Shown here: positions 47,658 to 56,106 of the stretch, piece after piece | How the letters are laid out: each line of letters opens with the position of its first letter | How positions within the stretch are numbered: position 1 is the stretch's first letter | Source of the DNA: Chlamydia suis | GTDB taxonomy: Bacteria; Chlamydiota; Chlamydiia; Chlamydiales; Chlamydiaceae | DNA length: 64,000 bases | NCBI RefSeq assembly: GCF_900169085.1 | Contig: NZ_LT821323.1 | Coordinates: 682,001-746,000 of the forward strand | Direction of reading: 5' to 3' | Program-made: the position numbers and the translations under genes | Notes under the pieces: model-generated | What the model was told of the DNA's origin: nothing | The model's input: only the letters and a program-made list of their open reading frames with translations | Databases searched by the model: none

Positions 47658-48917
47658 TTAAATGTAAGAAATGTTTGTAAAGAAGCTCGCCTTCGCTGGG
47701 TACAAAACTCCGAATGTATGCTTTGCTAAAGGTCCTTTACTTAAAGTAACTACACAATAGTAAAAAGGAGTGGGACCGAAGGCTTTTGTTTTAACAACAA
47801 TTTTGCCCGAACGCTCTGTTCGAGACTCTGTCAATAGATCTCGCTCCCACGAAGCGAAGCCTTCTAAAACAACATCCCCATCTTTATTTAAAAAATCTTC
47901 TAACCCATAACCCGTCCAATCCGTAAACAACGCATTAGCGAAGAGAACTCTTCGAGCAAACGGTGCATAAATAAATAACATACCTAAACTTTCTTCTCGT
48001 AACCCATCAAACAATTGACGACACGCCAAAGAATAGTTGTGCGCTGCAGGATCTGTTCTTGTGTATCGTAAAGCCGTCAAAGAATCTGCGGCCTCTGTTG
48101 TCTCCACTCGAAAAACAATTTTACGAAATTCCTGCACAAGTTGAGCAACGACATCTCGAGAAGCCACAGGTCGTCCTGGCAAATCCGTTTTTGCTTCCAT
48201 CTCTAGCTGCAAAAGGTTCCGCAACTCACACATCAAATCTTGTACTTTTGCCTCTAAATTACCAATATAAGCCTGTCTTTTATCGAGCATACTATGCTGC
48301 TCCACAAAAGTTGCTTGATACTCGTCATGAAGCTCTTGCTGATACGCTAATGTCTCTTTAAGTTCTTGTCGTAACTCTCGATTTTCTGCCATTTGCTCAT
48401 TACGCTCACAAACAACAGCCTCCAACTGCATATGCAATTGTTGATTTTCTTCCTTCAGCTTACGCGACATTTCTTCCATGTGATCATAGCGCCCTTTAGC
48501 TTGAATAAACACTTCTCGAGCTTGACCAAGCCGTTCCACTAACTTATCGTTGTGAAGTTTCAAACGATTAGCTTCTTTTTGACGCTTCTCTATCGTTTCT
48601 CGGATATTTCTTAGCCCTTCATCCTGCTCCGTAAGCTTACGAATTTTCGCTTCGAGCAGCTGCCCTGCTGCTGCTCGCAACTGTCTCTCTCGTAATCCAA
48701 TAGCAAATAACCATCCTAAAGAAGAGACGACAGGGAAAAGAAAATAGCCATATCGCCATTGCTGTTCAGATAAAAAAGGCCAGCTTCCTATAGGCAAAAG
48801 TATAGCTAATACGGGTGGCAAATAATGAAAATATCTAGAAACACAAAGGTATATTTTTTGCTTAATGACCCGGTTTCTTTCTCGCAATTTTCCTAGTTTA
48901 AAAAAAAACCTCGTCAT
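47658..48917 (-). CDS. Membrane-anchored coiled-coil protein with a PAS-like C-terminal domain
   Basis: A 419-aa protein. There are two hydrophobic segments near the N-terminus (about 22-40, YFHYLPPVLAILLPIGSWPF, and about 50-68), a long coiled coil (about 75-245, rich in Glu, Gln, Arg and Lys), and a C-terminal globular region. The latter reads LGMLFIYAPFARRVLFANAL, then FTDWTGYGLEDFL, then TPFYYCVVTLSKG, the pattern of a PAS fold. No kinase or phosphatase domain follows. The ATG at 48917 after GGGGAAGGA is preferred to a TTG at 48938. Orthologue of CT616, otherwise undescribed as far as I know. Confidence 0.82.
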   Translation of the reverse strand: MTRFFFKLGKLRERNRVIKQKIYLCVSRYFHYLPPVLAILLPIGSWPFLSEQQWRYGYFLFPVVSSLGWLFAIGLRERQLRAAAGQLLEAKIRKLTEQDEGLRNIRETIEKRQKEANRLKLHNDKLVERLGQAREVFIQAKGRYDHMEEMSRKLKEENQQLHMQLEAVVCERNEQMAENRELRQELKETLAYQQELHDEYQATFVEQHSMLDKRQAYIGNLEAKVQDLMCELRNLLQLEMEAKTDLPGRPVASRDVVAQLVQEFRKIVFRVETTEAADSLTALRYTRTDPAAHNYSLACRQLFDGLREESLGMLFIYAPFARRVLFANALFTDWTGYGLEDFLNKDGDVVLEGFASWERDLLTESRTERSGKIVVKTKAFGPTPFYYCVVTLSKGPLAKHTFGVLYPAKASFFTNISYI

Positions 48918-49229
48918 GTCTTTGGTCCTTCCCCTCAAATACTGTAACCCAGACAGTGAAGCCCAGCATCACTTCCTTATATAAACGATCGGAATGAATC
49001 TTTATTTTTTCGAATTTTGGAATATCCTCTGTTTTAGAATCTACTACGATATTCGTAGTCATTAAAACTTCTTTTAAACAAGAGGCTTCTTCATTACTAT
49101 AACCGCTCTTTTCTTTCGCTTTTCATACGAATCCTATTTTTCTTTCTATTTTATTGTCTTTTCACCTAGAATCTCTACGTGTTCCGTCCCGGGTTACCTG
49201 TAGGGTCTGAGCGGATGATATCGTTACTG
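48918..49229. other. Intergenic region upstream of CT616-type gene and rpsT
   Basis: AT-rich, non-coding, between divergent genes. It should hold both promoters, but I could not fix -35/-10 pairs by eye. A perfect 7-bp dyad with a 3-nt spacer lies at 49043-49059 (ACTACGA/TCGTAGT) and could be an operator. Confidence 0.4.
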
Positions 49230-49376
49230 CCGGCACTCTCCTTAGAGAATTGTGTCGGTCTCTGGAGTGACACTCCCAGAGATGACGTAAAGTTTCGGAT
49301 ACAATTTATCCTAATCTCATGTCATGCCGAAAATCACAGCCGAATTGCTGTGAGGTGTCGCGTTTGTTCTTTACGT
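49230..49376 (+). ncRNA. Candidate structured RNA upstream of rpsT
   Basis: A non-coding segment with nested inverted repeats. Stem A pairs 49230-49236 with 49252-49258 and carries an internal 4-bp stem with a CTTA loop. Stem B pairs 49259-49265 with 49276-49282 and extends inward. Stem C (8 bp) pairs 49285-49292 with 49369-49376 and encloses stem D (49293-49298/49327-49332) and stem E (49335-49340/49347-49352), forming a three-way junction. It ends 40 bp before the rpsT ATG, so it may be the rpsT leader or an independent small RNA. I do not recognise an Rfam family. Confidence 0.45.
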
Positions 49377-49415
49377 TAAAGATAACAGTTAAAATTAGCC
49401 TAATTGGGAGAGATT

Positions 49416-49712
49416 ATGGCACCAAAAAAACCGAGCAAGAAGGCCGGACCACAAAAACGCCCTTCTGCAGAGAAGCGAGTTATCACTTCTAAGAAAAAAC
49501 AGCTGCGCAATCACAGCTTCAAATCAAAAGTCAAAACCACATTGAAAAAATTTGAATTGGCGGTTCAATCGGGTGATGTGGAATCCATCGCGATGGGGTT
49601 GCGTTCTGTTTACAGCATTGCAGACAAAGCTGTAAAACGCGGTATTTTTAAGAAAGGTAAAGCTGATCGAGTCAAATCTCGCGCCTCTGGCCGCGCTTGT
49701 ATTGCAGCCTAA
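49416..49712 (+). CDS. rpsT: 30S ribosomal protein S20
   Basis: A 98-aa very basic protein with the S20 pattern: [38 protein letters not shown], then the helical [37 protein letters not shown]. It binds 16S rRNA helices of the small subunit. The ATG at 49416 follows GGGAGAG; an in-frame TTG at 49404 is less likely. It is preceded by a structured, untranslated segment and followed by a terminator. Orthologue of CT617. Confidence 0.95.
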   Translation: MAPKKPSKKAGPQKRPSAEKRVITSKKKQLRNHSFKSKVKTTLKKFELAVQSGDVESIAMGLRSVYSIADKAVKRGIFKKGKADRVKSRASGRACIAA

Positions 49713-49743
49713 GCTTTCTATTCTTTCCTAATCAAATCATCTT

Positions 49744-49795
49744 AAGTCCAAGAAGCTGCCGGGCTCACTTGATTCGGAGGCTTTTTGGACCTTTT
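49744..49795 (+). terminator. Probable terminator of rpsT
   Basis: A long imperfect stem (49746-49756 with 49780-49790, one G/T pair) with an inner CCG/CGG stem, followed by CTTTTC. It lies 34 bp after the rpsT stop. Confidence 0.7.
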
Positions 49796-49935
49796 CGTGT
49801 TAAAATTTTATTTGTATCGATTTAAAATTTACTAACCTCTACAATTTTTCCCCTAAAAGCCATTTTTCGAGTTACAAGCCTTTAATCTCCTAACATTGCT
49901 AACGAGATGGGGTCTTAATTTTTTGGAGGTTTCCA

Positions 49936-50742
49936 ATGGCAACAGCAGCGACAGCGCTCATGAGCCCTGCGAGAGGATGCTTGTCTTCCGCCACCATATC
50001 TACTTTACGAGGAGACGCGACAGCTCTTCGCTCAAAGCTCAGTAGTCTTAACGATTTCTTTGACCTAATATCCTCTTCCTGCTCCATAGCTAGGCTCGCC
50101 CCTGGAGCTTCTTGGTCTAATGCCAATCAACAACAATTCTCAAGCGTAGAGAAAACGCTAGGGATTGCCTGCGACACAAGTAATGCTGTGCAAGCGGGAT
50201 GCGGATTAGCCCAATTATTAACTGGGGGGCTATTCTTCAAAACTAATGCCGACGGATCTTTCCAAGTAGATCCCCTATCAAAACAAAGAATCCTGTTCTC
50301 TCCTCTATCTATGTTGAGTAAGGTGACTCGTTTAGCCAGTAAAGTTCTGGGTACCGTGAAATTTATGGGATCTCCTTCTCTCCCTATTTATCGATTGGGA
50401 GGGCATGCCAAAGGCATTGGCTTGGCAGCAACCGCATTTGGAACGGTCAGTTCCGCTTTCGATGTCGCCGAAAATACTCGAGACGTTGTCGAGACAGCTA
50501 AACAGGCTCCCTCCTCACAAGAAGGAGCAAGCAAAGAGGCCTCCTTCTCGGCACGCCTTGCAAACGCTCGTAAGAGCATGTTTGCTTTGCTGTGCAGTAT
50601 CTTTGATTTGCTGGCGCAAGCGTTTATCTTTGTTACCGAAACGGTCTCTTCGGTATTTATGGGAGTGCATACTGCGTTTGTCGTGGGGATTTTCTGCTTC
50701 TTATCTGCTTTAGGAAATATTCTGCTTGCCGTTGCTTCTTAA
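49936..50742 (+). CDS. Inclusion membrane (Inc) protein, CT618-type
   Basis: A 268-aa protein without a classical signal peptide. It is Ser/Ala-rich at the N-terminus, with moderate hydrophobic stretches in the middle (around 75-100). It ends in a long hydrophobic C-terminal region (about 213-268, FALLCSIFDLLAQAFIFVTE then GVHTAFVVGIFCFLSALG), consistent with the bilobed hydrophobic hairpin of Inc proteins. The C. trachomatis orthologue CT618 has been located to the inclusion membrane. The ATG at 49936 follows TGGAGG at good spacing, and a terminator closes the gene at 50761. Host target unknown. Confidence 0.83.
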   Translation: MATAATALMSPARGCLSSATISTLRGDATALRSKLSSLNDFFDLISSSCSIARLAPGASWSNANQQQFSSVEKTLGIACDTSNAVQAGCGLAQLLTGGLFFKTNADGSFQVDPLSKQRILFSPLSMLSKVTRLASKVLGTVKFMGSPSLPIYRLGGHAKGIGLAATAFGTVSSAFDVAENTRDVVETAKQAPSSQEGASKEASFSARLANARKSMFALLCSIFDLLAQAFIFVTETVSSVFMGVHTAFVVGIFCFLSALGNILLAVAS

Positions 50743-50760
50743 AAAAATATTTAAACACCG

Positions 50761-50795
50761 AAACCCGTAGATATACCTACGGGTTTCTTTTTTTA
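50761..50795 (+). terminator. Terminator of the Inc gene
   Basis: A perfect 10-bp stem (50761-50770 with 50777-50786), a 6-nt loop and a T-run to 50795. It overlaps the end of the convergent DUF582 gene. Confidence 0.9.
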
Positions 50796-53429
50796 ATTGG
50801 TATAAATTTCCGCCGCCAAATGGGACAAAATCCCATTAAGAACTTGCATAGAAGTGGAAACCAGCGTCCACTCCTGTTGAATGTTTGTCATTTGGTTTTG
50901 TAAATTCAATTGTTGTGTTTGGCTTTGCGTCAAATAATCGTGTTGATCCGTTTGCACTAGCGTATGCATCGGCCCTAATCCCCCAGAAGGACTCGCTTTA
51001 TCGAATCCATTAGCAGCATAGCCTTCCAAACTCGCTAACGTCGAAATCCAATCGGTCGGCCCTCTGATCTCGTACTTATTGGCATCGTACTTACCATCTT
51101 TTTGTAGGGGGTTATAATAAAAACTTCTTAACAAAGAGTCTAAAACCGCCAATTGTTCAACAATGATCTGAATAAAAGATAAGTACAAATTCGTCTGCGT
51201 ACGCATACTATTGGCTTGAGCTGCGGTCACTTTATTCCCAGTAGCTAAAGCTTCTACTTTTGCCAACAGAGCTTTCCCAAACGCTTGAGCCCGATAACAG
51301 CTGTTGATGTCCCTTGCAATATACTCTCGCTCTTTAGCTAAAGCGCTAAGAAACTCGAAGAAATCTCCACAAAAATAATTCTGTCCTTCTCTACTTTCTA
51401 CAAGATAGGAGGACAGGTTGTAGTATACAGAAGAAGTAGAGAAATTATTAGTGATCGACAACAAGTCATTCACAGCATTTGCTGCCACGTTATTGAAGTT
51501 CACTTCTTGAATCAAAGGATTTAAGAAGTTTTCCTGCTTAGGAATCTGTGTATTGAGAATAAGATGAATAAAAGCAGAACCCAAACTTGTAGACTCGACC
51601 CAGCTATTGACAGCTTTTTCTCGCAAAGAAGCTTGTCCCCCTGCAGAGGCATTAAATGATGCCTTTGTTGGATCCAAATCTTCATAAGCTTGTTTAAGGG
51701 CATCTATTTTAGTTTGGAAGGTGTTGAGATACTCCGCCGCCTTGGTCTGAAACTCTGCAAGCATAGTCTGTGCCTGAGTAGCTGCCGAAGAAAGGTCTAA
51801 GCCACTTGTAATCACCGAATCCACAAACTTGCTGAAATAAGCTTGGCACACCCCATTTCTTCCTTCTATATAATTATTTTGTAATTCTGTGTCTGATGGT
51901 GCAGTTAAGGTTCCACAAAATGTTCGTTGGTTAAGCTCTTGAAATTTAGCTTTGACTTTTTGAACTACTGTATTCTTCTGTGCTTCCAGAATTGTATTGG
52001 CCATGGTGCTCTCAGCGACTTCGCAATAAGCTGCCACGTAAGATATTACATGTGCTAACGTTTGTGCCGTATTGCCATTATTTAATTGCAAAAACCTGTT
52101 TACATACTCTGTTATAAGATTAATACCTTTAGTTTCTAATACCCCAGACATTTGCGATAACGCCAAGAGTCCTGCATAGCACTCCATAACGGAAGATAAT
52201 CGTACAGATGTAAATTTCTTATTATCATTGAGTCGTTTCACTCCCTCTAACATGCTCTCTAAGGAGGCTTGGGCTTGCTGGAAAGATGTTTTTTTGACTT
52301 CTAACTCTTCAATATTAGCTTCTATATCAGCTCGTACAGCTGCTAGATTCTGAGTGGCTTGTTGAAAAGCCTTGACCACTTCTCCTTTACAGATCCCCGC
52401 ATCTTGACTTGTCAGGTAATAATCCATCACTTCTGGAGGTGGTAATGCAGCTTGTGTATAAATGGCATTGATGTCCGCGTCATTTAACTTGGGGTGTGTT
52501 GGTTCTGCATATGGAATCATTTTGAGCACAGCTTCAACGATCGCTTTATCCCCTCCCAAGGCTGATTCAGTTTCCATAGCACGATTAAATGCATCCATCC
52601 AAGCTTTCAGAACCCACTTTGCATTAGCTTCTTTGACATTATCTTTGGTTAAAGCATCTGGAACGGCTGGGCCTAGTGCCAAGCACTTGTCCAGCATCAT
52701 TTGGATATTCTCTCCAATGTTTGCACGATGTTTCAGAAGAGCTTGTTTCACATGTGTGTTAAAATACTCGGAAACGTAATGTTCCTCATAATCCTTCAAA
52801 GAGTCTTCTATCACTTTCTCAGAAGCGCCTTGCGCTGTCAGTTGTGCAGTAACACGATCTTTTCCTTCTTGGATTGCTTGTTCTTTTTCTTTTTTTATGA
52901 CTTCCTTAATGGCCTCATCGGAAGGAATATGCGCGCTAGCAAATACACCACCTTGTTCTGTCTCGATAAGAGTCGGGTTTTGTTGATAGGCGGCCATCAA
53001 AACAAGGGTTGCAGATACACTTGCTACCTGAGTCATAGGTAGTTCTGAAACTTCCTCTATTAAGGCATTTAGGCTATCTGTGATGGTAGTCACTAATACT
53101 TTTGCTGTATTTTGTTTAATTTCAGCTACTGTAGTACCGGAAATCGCTCCAGAGGCAGGCACACTACCTTCCCACACTCTCCGAATCCCACACTCTCCCC
53201 CAGGAAAAATTCTATTATTTGGATTAATGACAGACCCACCCCCCAAATAGCCTGCTTCTAAGGCTACAGCCAAGCGTCTGAGCACATAAAGTCCAGAATT
53301 TAACTCTTCAATATTGATAGCGGGCTTCGCTCGATTTTCAAAATTCGAACAAGGATTCGTGAGTTTAATTTTAAATAAACCTTCCCCAGATACGGTAGTC
53401 GGCCGGAAATTTAAATAGTAAGAAGACAT
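50793..53429 (-). CDS. DUF582-family T3SS effector (CT619-type)
   Basis: An 878-aa Chlamydia-specific protein. The N-terminal half is variable, with coiled-coil stretches (for example residues 360-400). The C-terminal half shares the DUF582 pattern with the two following genes (ALLAKVEALATGNKV, LVQTDQHDYLTQSQTQQLNLQ), ending with the family tail IQQEWTLVSTSMQVLNGI. Members in C. trachomatis (CT619, CT620, CT621, CT711, CT712) are T3SS-secreted and reported to bind the ESCRT protein Hrs through this domain. ATG at 53429 has no Shine-Dalgarno; a 17-nt T-rich leader is shared with the CT622-type gene. Transcribed divergently from the next paralogue. Confidence 0.9.
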   Translation of the reverse strand: MSSYYLNFRPTTVSGEGLFKIKLTNPCSNFENRAKPAINIEELNSGLYVLRRLAVALEAGYLGGGSVINPNNRIFPGGECGIRRVWEGSVPASGAISGTTVAEIKQNTAKVLVTTITDSLNALIEEVSELPMTQVASVSATLVLMAAYQQNPTLIETEQGGVFASAHIPSDEAIKEVIKKEKEQAIQEGKDRVTAQLTAQGASEKVIEDSLKDYEEHYVSEYFNTHVKQALLKHRANIGENIQMMLDKCLALGPAVPDALTKDNVKEANAKWVLKAWMDAFNRAMETESALGGDKAIVEAVLKMIPYAEPTHPKLNDADINAIYTQAALPPPEVMDYYLTSQDAGICKGEVVKAFQQATQNLAAVRADIEANIEELEVKKTSFQQAQASLESMLEGVKRLNDNKKFTSVRLSSVMECYAGLLALSQMSGVLETKGINLITEYVNRFLQLNNGNTAQTLAHVISYVAAYCEVAESTMANTILEAQKNTVVQKVKAKFQELNQRTFCGTLTAPSDTELQNNYIEGRNGVCQAYFSKFVDSVITSGLDLSSAATQAQTMLAEFQTKAAEYLNTFQTKIDALKQAYEDLDPTKASFNASAGGQASLREKAVNSWVESTSLGSAFIHLILNTQIPKQENFLNPLIQEVNFNNVAANAVNDLLSITNNFSTSSVYYNLSSYLVESREGQNYFCGDFFEFLSALAKEREYIARDINSCYRAQAFGKALLAKVEALATGNKVTAAQANSMRTQTNLYLSFIQIIVEQLAVLDSLLRSFYYNPLQKDGKYDANKYEIRGPTDWISTLASLEGYAANGFDKASPSGGLGPMHTLVQTDQHDYLTQSQTQQLNLQNQMTNIQQEWTLVSTSMQVLNGILSHLAAEIYTN

Positions 53430-53433
53430 AGAA

Positions 53434-53450
53434 ACAAAAAAACAAAACTT
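53434..53450 (-). repeat. Shared SD-less leader, copy 1 (CT619-type gene)
   Basis: ACAAAAAAACAAAACTT on the plus strand, identical to 60790-60806. On the mRNA this is a U-rich leader ending about 5 nt before the AUG, with no purine-rich ribosome site. Confidence 0.6.
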
Positions 53451-53543
53451 CTTTTTTTTATTTTCTTATTAAAAAAAGTTTTTTTCTATGTTTGTTTTAA
53501 TAAAAATTTTTATGGTAATCTTTTATAAAGGATAATAATCGAG

Positions 53544-56060
53544 ATGTGTTCTATGAACATATTTAACAAAATTAATTCTATTTCAAAAGATTACACTAAA
53601 ATAGAAAATCTTTTTCTTCCTACTAATCAGAAAAAGCCTCTCTTCCTTAATTGTGTAATGCAATTTCAAAAAACAGAAATAGAACGCAATGCGATTCAAA
53701 GCGTGCTTTCTCTATTAGATAACGATGTACAAGACAGCTATGAACAACTCATCTCTTCCTTATCCCAGAATACCTTAGCCACAACTGCTCAACCGTCTAA
53801 CAATCCTGCAGCGATTACCTATGATCCCCCCTCCCTCAACCCTCTTTACAACGCCTCTAAACAAGCTTGGGCGCACAATGTACTAGAAGACTTTTTAGCC
53901 GTTGTAAGCAAAGCAACAGAAGCCGTATTCTTGCAATCGATGACCCCTACTACAACAACAGCTCCAGCAACTCCAGCAACAGCTTTTCAGACTTTGAGAG
54001 ATCTAGAAGCTTTGTTAACCAAGTTGGTAAATAAAGCAAAAAATGGAGAGTTATCCACAGAAGATTTTGATAGGTTTTATCTTCTTCCCGACCAAATCTT
54101 TGCTGCTATTCAAGCCGTTCCTTTCGAAGGAAATCTAAAAGTTCTCTTTTCTAATCAGTTACTAGCAGCTTTGGGAGAAGATGCCTCTATAGAACAGGTA
54201 TTCGCAGATATTCGAATCGAAGGACTTCAAGATATTCTTAATATTGTCCAAACCAAACTCTCGCCAGAAGAGTTTGCGTCCTTTCAAGAATTACAATCTC
54301 TAATAGACTCGCTACGAGAATATGTAGACCCCTTCCAGACAGAAGGATTTGATACAATTTTACAAACTAGTGAAGCCCTAGCTGACGCTATTATCAAAAC
54401 CTCCCTCCCTAGCAATGAAAAGATAGAACTTTGCCGCAATATTGCAGATCTTTACAGAGATCAAGTGCTATCCATCAAAAACTTAGATAATGTCTTAAAT
54501 GAAACTATTTTTATCAACGCGCGGATGCGTTCTCTTTTTACAGATATCTGCAGCCTAGTCGAATTTATTATGGGAAGCTTTGCTCCTATTGGTTTGAATG
54601 AGACAACTATAGAGGTAACGAATGCTTCCATTGCAGGATCCCTACAAGCTATTCGTGCTATCGATGCTCGATTTCACGAACTAACTGCTGAGCAGCAAAC
54701 ATTAGTCAATGAAACCGTTAAAAAACTTAATGACTTTAAAGGAGGCGATTACATTGGTGCTGTTTGGGCCTATTTTACAGCAGCGACAGTCATTTCGTCT
54801 AACGACTCGGTATCTATGGATGACGTTAAGCGAGCTTTGACGGCACAAGCCGATACTATGGTCTCTTCTTTCGCTTTAGCCGAAACGCTAAAAGCCTCAA
54901 TGAAAAACATTGTCGCAGCTAACTGTAGATTTATAACGAACGTCGATGGTGTAGACCGAGATTACACGATTTGTAGTGTTGATAATTCTAATAAAGTGGT
55001 CCTAAACCCTGTTCTTCTTAACTTTGGATCTAGAGGATTTTTGCCCAATATAACCTTAGCAGCAAACAATCATGCAGAAACTTCTGCCCGTGCTTTTTTT
55101 AGATTCAGAGCTTTAACTCAAGTAGAAAGTGCAAAATTAGAAAGTACTTTACAGGGCAGCGAGCATTTTCTACAAAGAATTACTCAGCTAAGAAAGGATC
55201 TTTTGTCCTATCAACTGTTAGCACAATCTTATGAAATCCGCTCTCTTCCCCTTCCATCCGCTGTAGCTGCCGTATTGATAGACCGCTATATGCCTAAAGA
55301 AATCGACTACTTAACACAGATGAAGGCTGATTTATATTATAGCAATCTGGGATCTAGCGTAGGAAATGCAATGATTGATGCTATTTCTCAGTTTGTAAAT
55401 GGAGCTACTTATTTCAATTTTGCTAGCTTTGCTGGTCAACAGCCGATGACAGCGATGGCTACAGATACTTTCCCTGGATCCATGGAAACCGCTCAAGCAA
55501 AACTCGCTTTAGAAAAACAGCAATCAAAACTTTATCTAGAGTATGCCAACAAGGCACTAGAAGAGGTAAAAACCCAATTAGCTCGTGTCCAAAATGATAC
55601 AGTCATAACCAATGAGCAACGTCTACGCATTACAGACGCTTTGCAGGGGTATGCGGATAACCTCAATGCTATCAGCGGCTCCCTGGTCTTACTACAAATC
55701 TATCTTAATCCACTGAGGGTGGGAGTTCGTGACGGAAATCAAGGCGGGGGAGACACCGGAAAAGATCCCGAAGGAACTTTCCACGTCTTTGGAGGGCAGG
55801 ATCAATGGCAAGCGCGTTTAGAGACTCTAGAAGACGCCCTGGTCTCAGGACTCCCATCCAATATTATTAGCGGAGGATTGTTCCCAGTACAAGCAAGTGT
55901 ACAGGCGGATCAGCAAGCTTTCGCAGACATGGGCCAAAGCTATCAGTTGGAAATGCAAATGCATATGACTGCTATGCAACAAGAATGGACTGTTGTTGCC
56001 ACATCTTTACAAATTCTTAACCAGATCTATCTCGGATTAACTAGAAAACTTGCGGGATAG
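53544..56060 (+). CDS. DUF582-family T3SS effector (CT620-type)
   Basis: An 838-aa paralogue of the two flanking genes. It has a low-complexity Thr/Ala/Pro patch around 130-150 (TPTTTTAPATPATA), long helical regions, and a C-terminal DUF582 region with SLPLPSAVAAVLIDRYMPKEIDYL, GSSVGNAMIDAI and the tail MQQEWTVVATSLQILNQIYLGL. The shared segments with the CT621-type gene are close at protein level, pointing to a fairly recent duplication. ATG at 53544 is spaced about 11 nt from AAAGGA; an ATG at 53553 is the alternative. C. trachomatis orthologue is secreted and reported to reach the host cytosol and nucleus. Confidence 0.9.
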   Translation: MCSMNIFNKINSISKDYTKIENLFLPTNQKKPLFLNCVMQFQKTEIERNAIQSVLSLLDNDVQDSYEQLISSLSQNTLATTAQPSNNPAAITYDPPSLNPLYNASKQAWAHNVLEDFLAVVSKATEAVFLQSMTPTTTTAPATPATAFQTLRDLEALLTKLVNKAKNGELSTEDFDRFYLLPDQIFAAIQAVPFEGNLKVLFSNQLLAALGEDASIEQVFADIRIEGLQDILNIVQTKLSPEEFASFQELQSLIDSLREYVDPFQTEGFDTILQTSEALADAIIKTSLPSNEKIELCRNIADLYRDQVLSIKNLDNVLNETIFINARMRSLFTDICSLVEFIMGSFAPIGLNETTIEVTNASIAGSLQAIRAIDARFHELTAEQQTLVNETVKKLNDFKGGDYIGAVWAYFTAATVISSNDSVSMDDVKRALTAQADTMVSSFALAETLKASMKNIVAANCRFITNVDGVDRDYTICSVDNSNKVVLNPVLLNFGSRGFLPNITLAANNHAETSARAFFRFRALTQVESAKLESTLQGSEHFLQRITQLRKDLLSYQLLAQSYEIRSLPLPSAVAAVLIDRYMPKEIDYLTQMKADLYYSNLGSSVGNAMIDAISQFVNGATYFNFASFAGQQPMTAMATDTFPGSMETAQAKLALEKQQSKLYLEYANKALEEVKTQLARVQNDTVITNEQRLRITDALQGYADNLNAISGSLVLLQIYLNPLRVGVRDGNQGGGDTGKDPEGTFHVFGGQDQWQARLETLEDALVSGLPSNIISGGLFPVQASVQADQQAFADMGQSYQLEMQMHMTAMQQEWTVVATSLQILNQIYLGLTRKLAG

Positions 56061-56068
56061 ACAAACCT

Positions 56069-56100
56069 AGCAGCTTAAAAGTTTTTACTTTTAAGCTGCT
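56069..56100. terminator. Symmetrical hairpin between convergent DUF582 genes
   Basis: A perfect 13-bp stem (56069-56081 with 56088-56100) with a T-rich loop, exactly in the 46-bp gap between the CT620- and CT621-type genes. Neither side has a clean T-run, but A/T-rich stem ends and position favour a shared bidirectional terminator. Confidence 0.55.
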
Positions 56101-56106
56101 GTAACA

